A DNA stretch of 20,729 nt from Pelargonium cotyledonis (Eukaryota > Streptophyta > Magnoliopsida > Geraniales > Geraniaceae), in the NCBI GenBank assembly GCA_036897625.1, contig JAYMTA010001288.1, positions 1-20,729 on the forward strand. Direction: 5' to 3'. Positions within the stretch are counted from its first letter, which is position 1, and each line of letters starts with the position of its first letter. The position numbers and the translations under genes are program-made. The notes beneath the pieces are model-generated. The model had not been told where the DNA came from and searched no databases. It was given only the letters and a program-made list of their open reading frames with translations. Positions 19,717 to 20,729 of the stretch are shown here, in pieces.

Positions 19717-20169
19717 TCACACACCAGACTTGATGATCTTCCTCCGAGCTAAGAACCTCGCAATCGGCGGCGTCAATGCGATCGTAATCGGGACGCGGAC
19801 CGGAATCAGAGCCTTGTTGCATATCACGGCGAGAGCTAAAGCGCCGCCGCTGGACGCCGCGAGCTCCGCCGTCCGGTTGCGAAGCTTCTTCTCCGCGACC
19901 GCCGGCGGAGGATTTGCGTCCGTAGGCTTCTCTTCGGCAAAGAACTCGGAGGAAGGAGAGAGATCGGGCTGCGGAGGAGAAGGAGGAGAGTCCTTGGAGA
20001 AGACGCCGGGGAGGTGGAGCTTGTTGAAGACGGACACGACGTCGGCGTTGTTCTTGATGGCGACGTAGAGGCCGGTGATGGAGGCGGAGGAGACGGAGAT
20101 GTGGACGCCGAGAGCTACTGTGCCGTACTTTTTGAGGAGGTGTTTGAATCGATCGCCGGAGAAAGCCAT
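19717..20169 (-). CDS. DUF1279/FAM210-type small membrane protein
   Basis: A single uninterrupted exon encodes 150 aa. The start is the ATG at 20169 (MAFSGDRFKHLLKKYG); the open frame extends one codon further up but without an ATG. The LLKKYGTVALGVHISVSSAS stretch (11-30) and the hydrophobic C-terminal stretch at about 110-140 (LALAVICNKALIPVRVPITI, then ALTPPIARFL) match the DUF1279 domain of FAM210-like proteins. The domain is split here by a Pro/Ser/Glu-rich linker at about 56-98 (SPPSPPQPDLSPSSEFF), which may be flexible. Two membrane segments are plausible at about 16-38 and 111-140. Animal FAM210 proteins are mitochondrial; the location and role in plants are not settled, and no clear cleavable targeting peptide is seen. 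The coding sequence is far more GC-rich than its surroundings. It is convergent with UBC23. A homologue in Arabidopsis is, from memory, next to TRAPPC2L. Confidence 0.82.
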   Translation of the reverse strand: MAFSGDRFKHLLKKYGTVALGVHISVSSASITGLYVAIKNNADVVSVFNKLHLPGVFSKDSPPSPPQPDLSPSSEFFAEEKPTDANPPPAVAEKKLRNRTAELAASSGGALALAVICNKALIPVRVPITIALTPPIARFLARRKIIKSGV

Positions 20170-20570
20170 CACTGCGGTGGTTGACGGAGGTGAAGTGGTG
20201 GCGATTTGGGGATGTAATTGTAATTTGAATGTGTATCGAGGGCTTATCTATTGTAGTGCGTCACAAAACCAACATTTAATTTGGCCATTTACCAAATTAT
20301 GGTCATTAGCTACATAGACACGTATCAAAACTGACAAATCAAATTTCATATCGTTGAATTATATTCGATTTTATCTTAAAAGTGTCTCGAGTTTGGTCGA
20401 TTTTAATTTTAGGCACAAAATGTGCATATTTTGTCTCTATATCTTTTGTTTTCTCGGTTGTATGACATAAATTTATTATTTGAACTAATAGAATTTAAAT
20501 TTTTATGCATGAATATATTTATAACACCTAATATGGGTTGAGCCGTATTTTTGTCATTGTATTTGTATTT
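20170..20570 (-). promoter_or_regulatory. Upstream region of the DUF1279 gene
   Basis: This AT-rich stretch lies directly before the coding start on the minus strand and must hold its promoter and leader. No TATA box or named regulatory motif could be placed with confidence. No gene is seen on either strand; the open plus-strand frame starting at 20075 is mostly antisense to the coding sequence. Confidence 0.4.
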
Positions 20571-20725
20571 TTTTCTTCTAAAAAATTAATTAGTTGAGCT
20601 ATATAATAAGGATAGTTCTCTACTTTAAACCCCATCCCACCCAACGCAATAGAATTTGAACTCACGACTTTCCACATGAAAATGTGTGTTCTTAACTATT
20701 GCGTCTTCCCGTAGAAAACTTGTCA
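20570..20725 (-). mobile_element. tRNA-derived SINE, second copy
   Basis: On the minus strand this has GACGCAATAGTTAAGAAC (box A region), CATGTGGAAAGTCGTGAG and TTCAAATTC (decayed box B). A body follows (TTGCGTTGGGTGGGATGGGG, then TAGAGAACTATCCTTATTAT) that ends in an A-rich stretch near 20572-20585. It matches the left-edge copy (1-78) across the whole shared head, including about ten bases ahead of the box A region. The decayed box B suggests an old insertion. Exact ends and target-site duplication were not resolved. Confidence 0.55.
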
Positions 20726-20729
20726 ACAT

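Noticed and set aside
19730-20317. Plus-strand frames of 112 and 80 codons opposite the DUF1279 gene
   Set aside because: They are shadows of a GC-rich coding exon on the minus strand, which carries the recognisable protein.

Overview
The window is a piece of a flowering-plant nuclear genome, most likely a eudicot. The evidence is AT-rich intergenic DNA, many short introns with GT-AG borders, 5' leaders with CT-rich patches, dispersed plant repeats, and four protein genes with plant-type sequences. The species cannot be told from the sequence.

Layout. 1-2600: repeat-rich flank holding a tRNA-derived SINE piece, an old LINE tail, a 63-bp duplication, and a partly duplicated leader just upstream of the first gene. 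2659-6475 (+): RPN3, a lid subunit of the 26S proteasome, 8 coding exons, 487 aa. 6476-7449: the convergent 3' region, with decayed copies of the RPN3 tail and a MITE-like inverted repeat. 7450-9728 (-): TRAPPC2L, a small TRAPP vesicle-tethering subunit, 5 coding exons, 143 aa. Its 1.1-kb second intron is full of tandem repeats. 9729-10400: the shared upstream region of two divergent genes, with a hAT/MITE-like insertion. About 10400-17074 (+): UBC23-type giant ubiquitin-conjugating enzyme of the PHO2/UBE2O class, 7 coding exons, 1115 aa. It has an inferred leader intron in which the segment 'splice acceptor + start codon' is repeated. 17075-19716: convergent spacer holding a compound tandem array with 234-270 bp and 98-bp units. 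19717-20169 (-): intronless DUF1279/FAM210-type small membrane protein. 20170-20729: its upstream DNA and a second SINE copy in the same orientation as the one at the left edge.

Functionally, two of the four genes belong to the ubiquitin-proteasome pathway (an E2/E3-type conjugating enzyme and a proteasome lid subunit). The other two act in vesicle tethering and, probably, an organelle membrane. They do not form an operon-like unit. From memory, and not checked, the Arabidopsis homologues of TRAPPC2L and the DUF1279 gene are close neighbours, which would make part of this block an old syntenic segment.

No prokaryote-like or wholly new system is evident. The most unusual signal is the multiplied acceptor/ATG module in front of UBC23. 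Next come the compound satellite at 18.2-19.4 kb, the repeat-filled TRAPPC2L intron, the duplicated 5' and 3' edges of RPN3, and an apparent GC-AG intron in RPN3. Exon models were built by hand from splice borders, reading-frame continuity and remembered family sequence. No transcript data were available.
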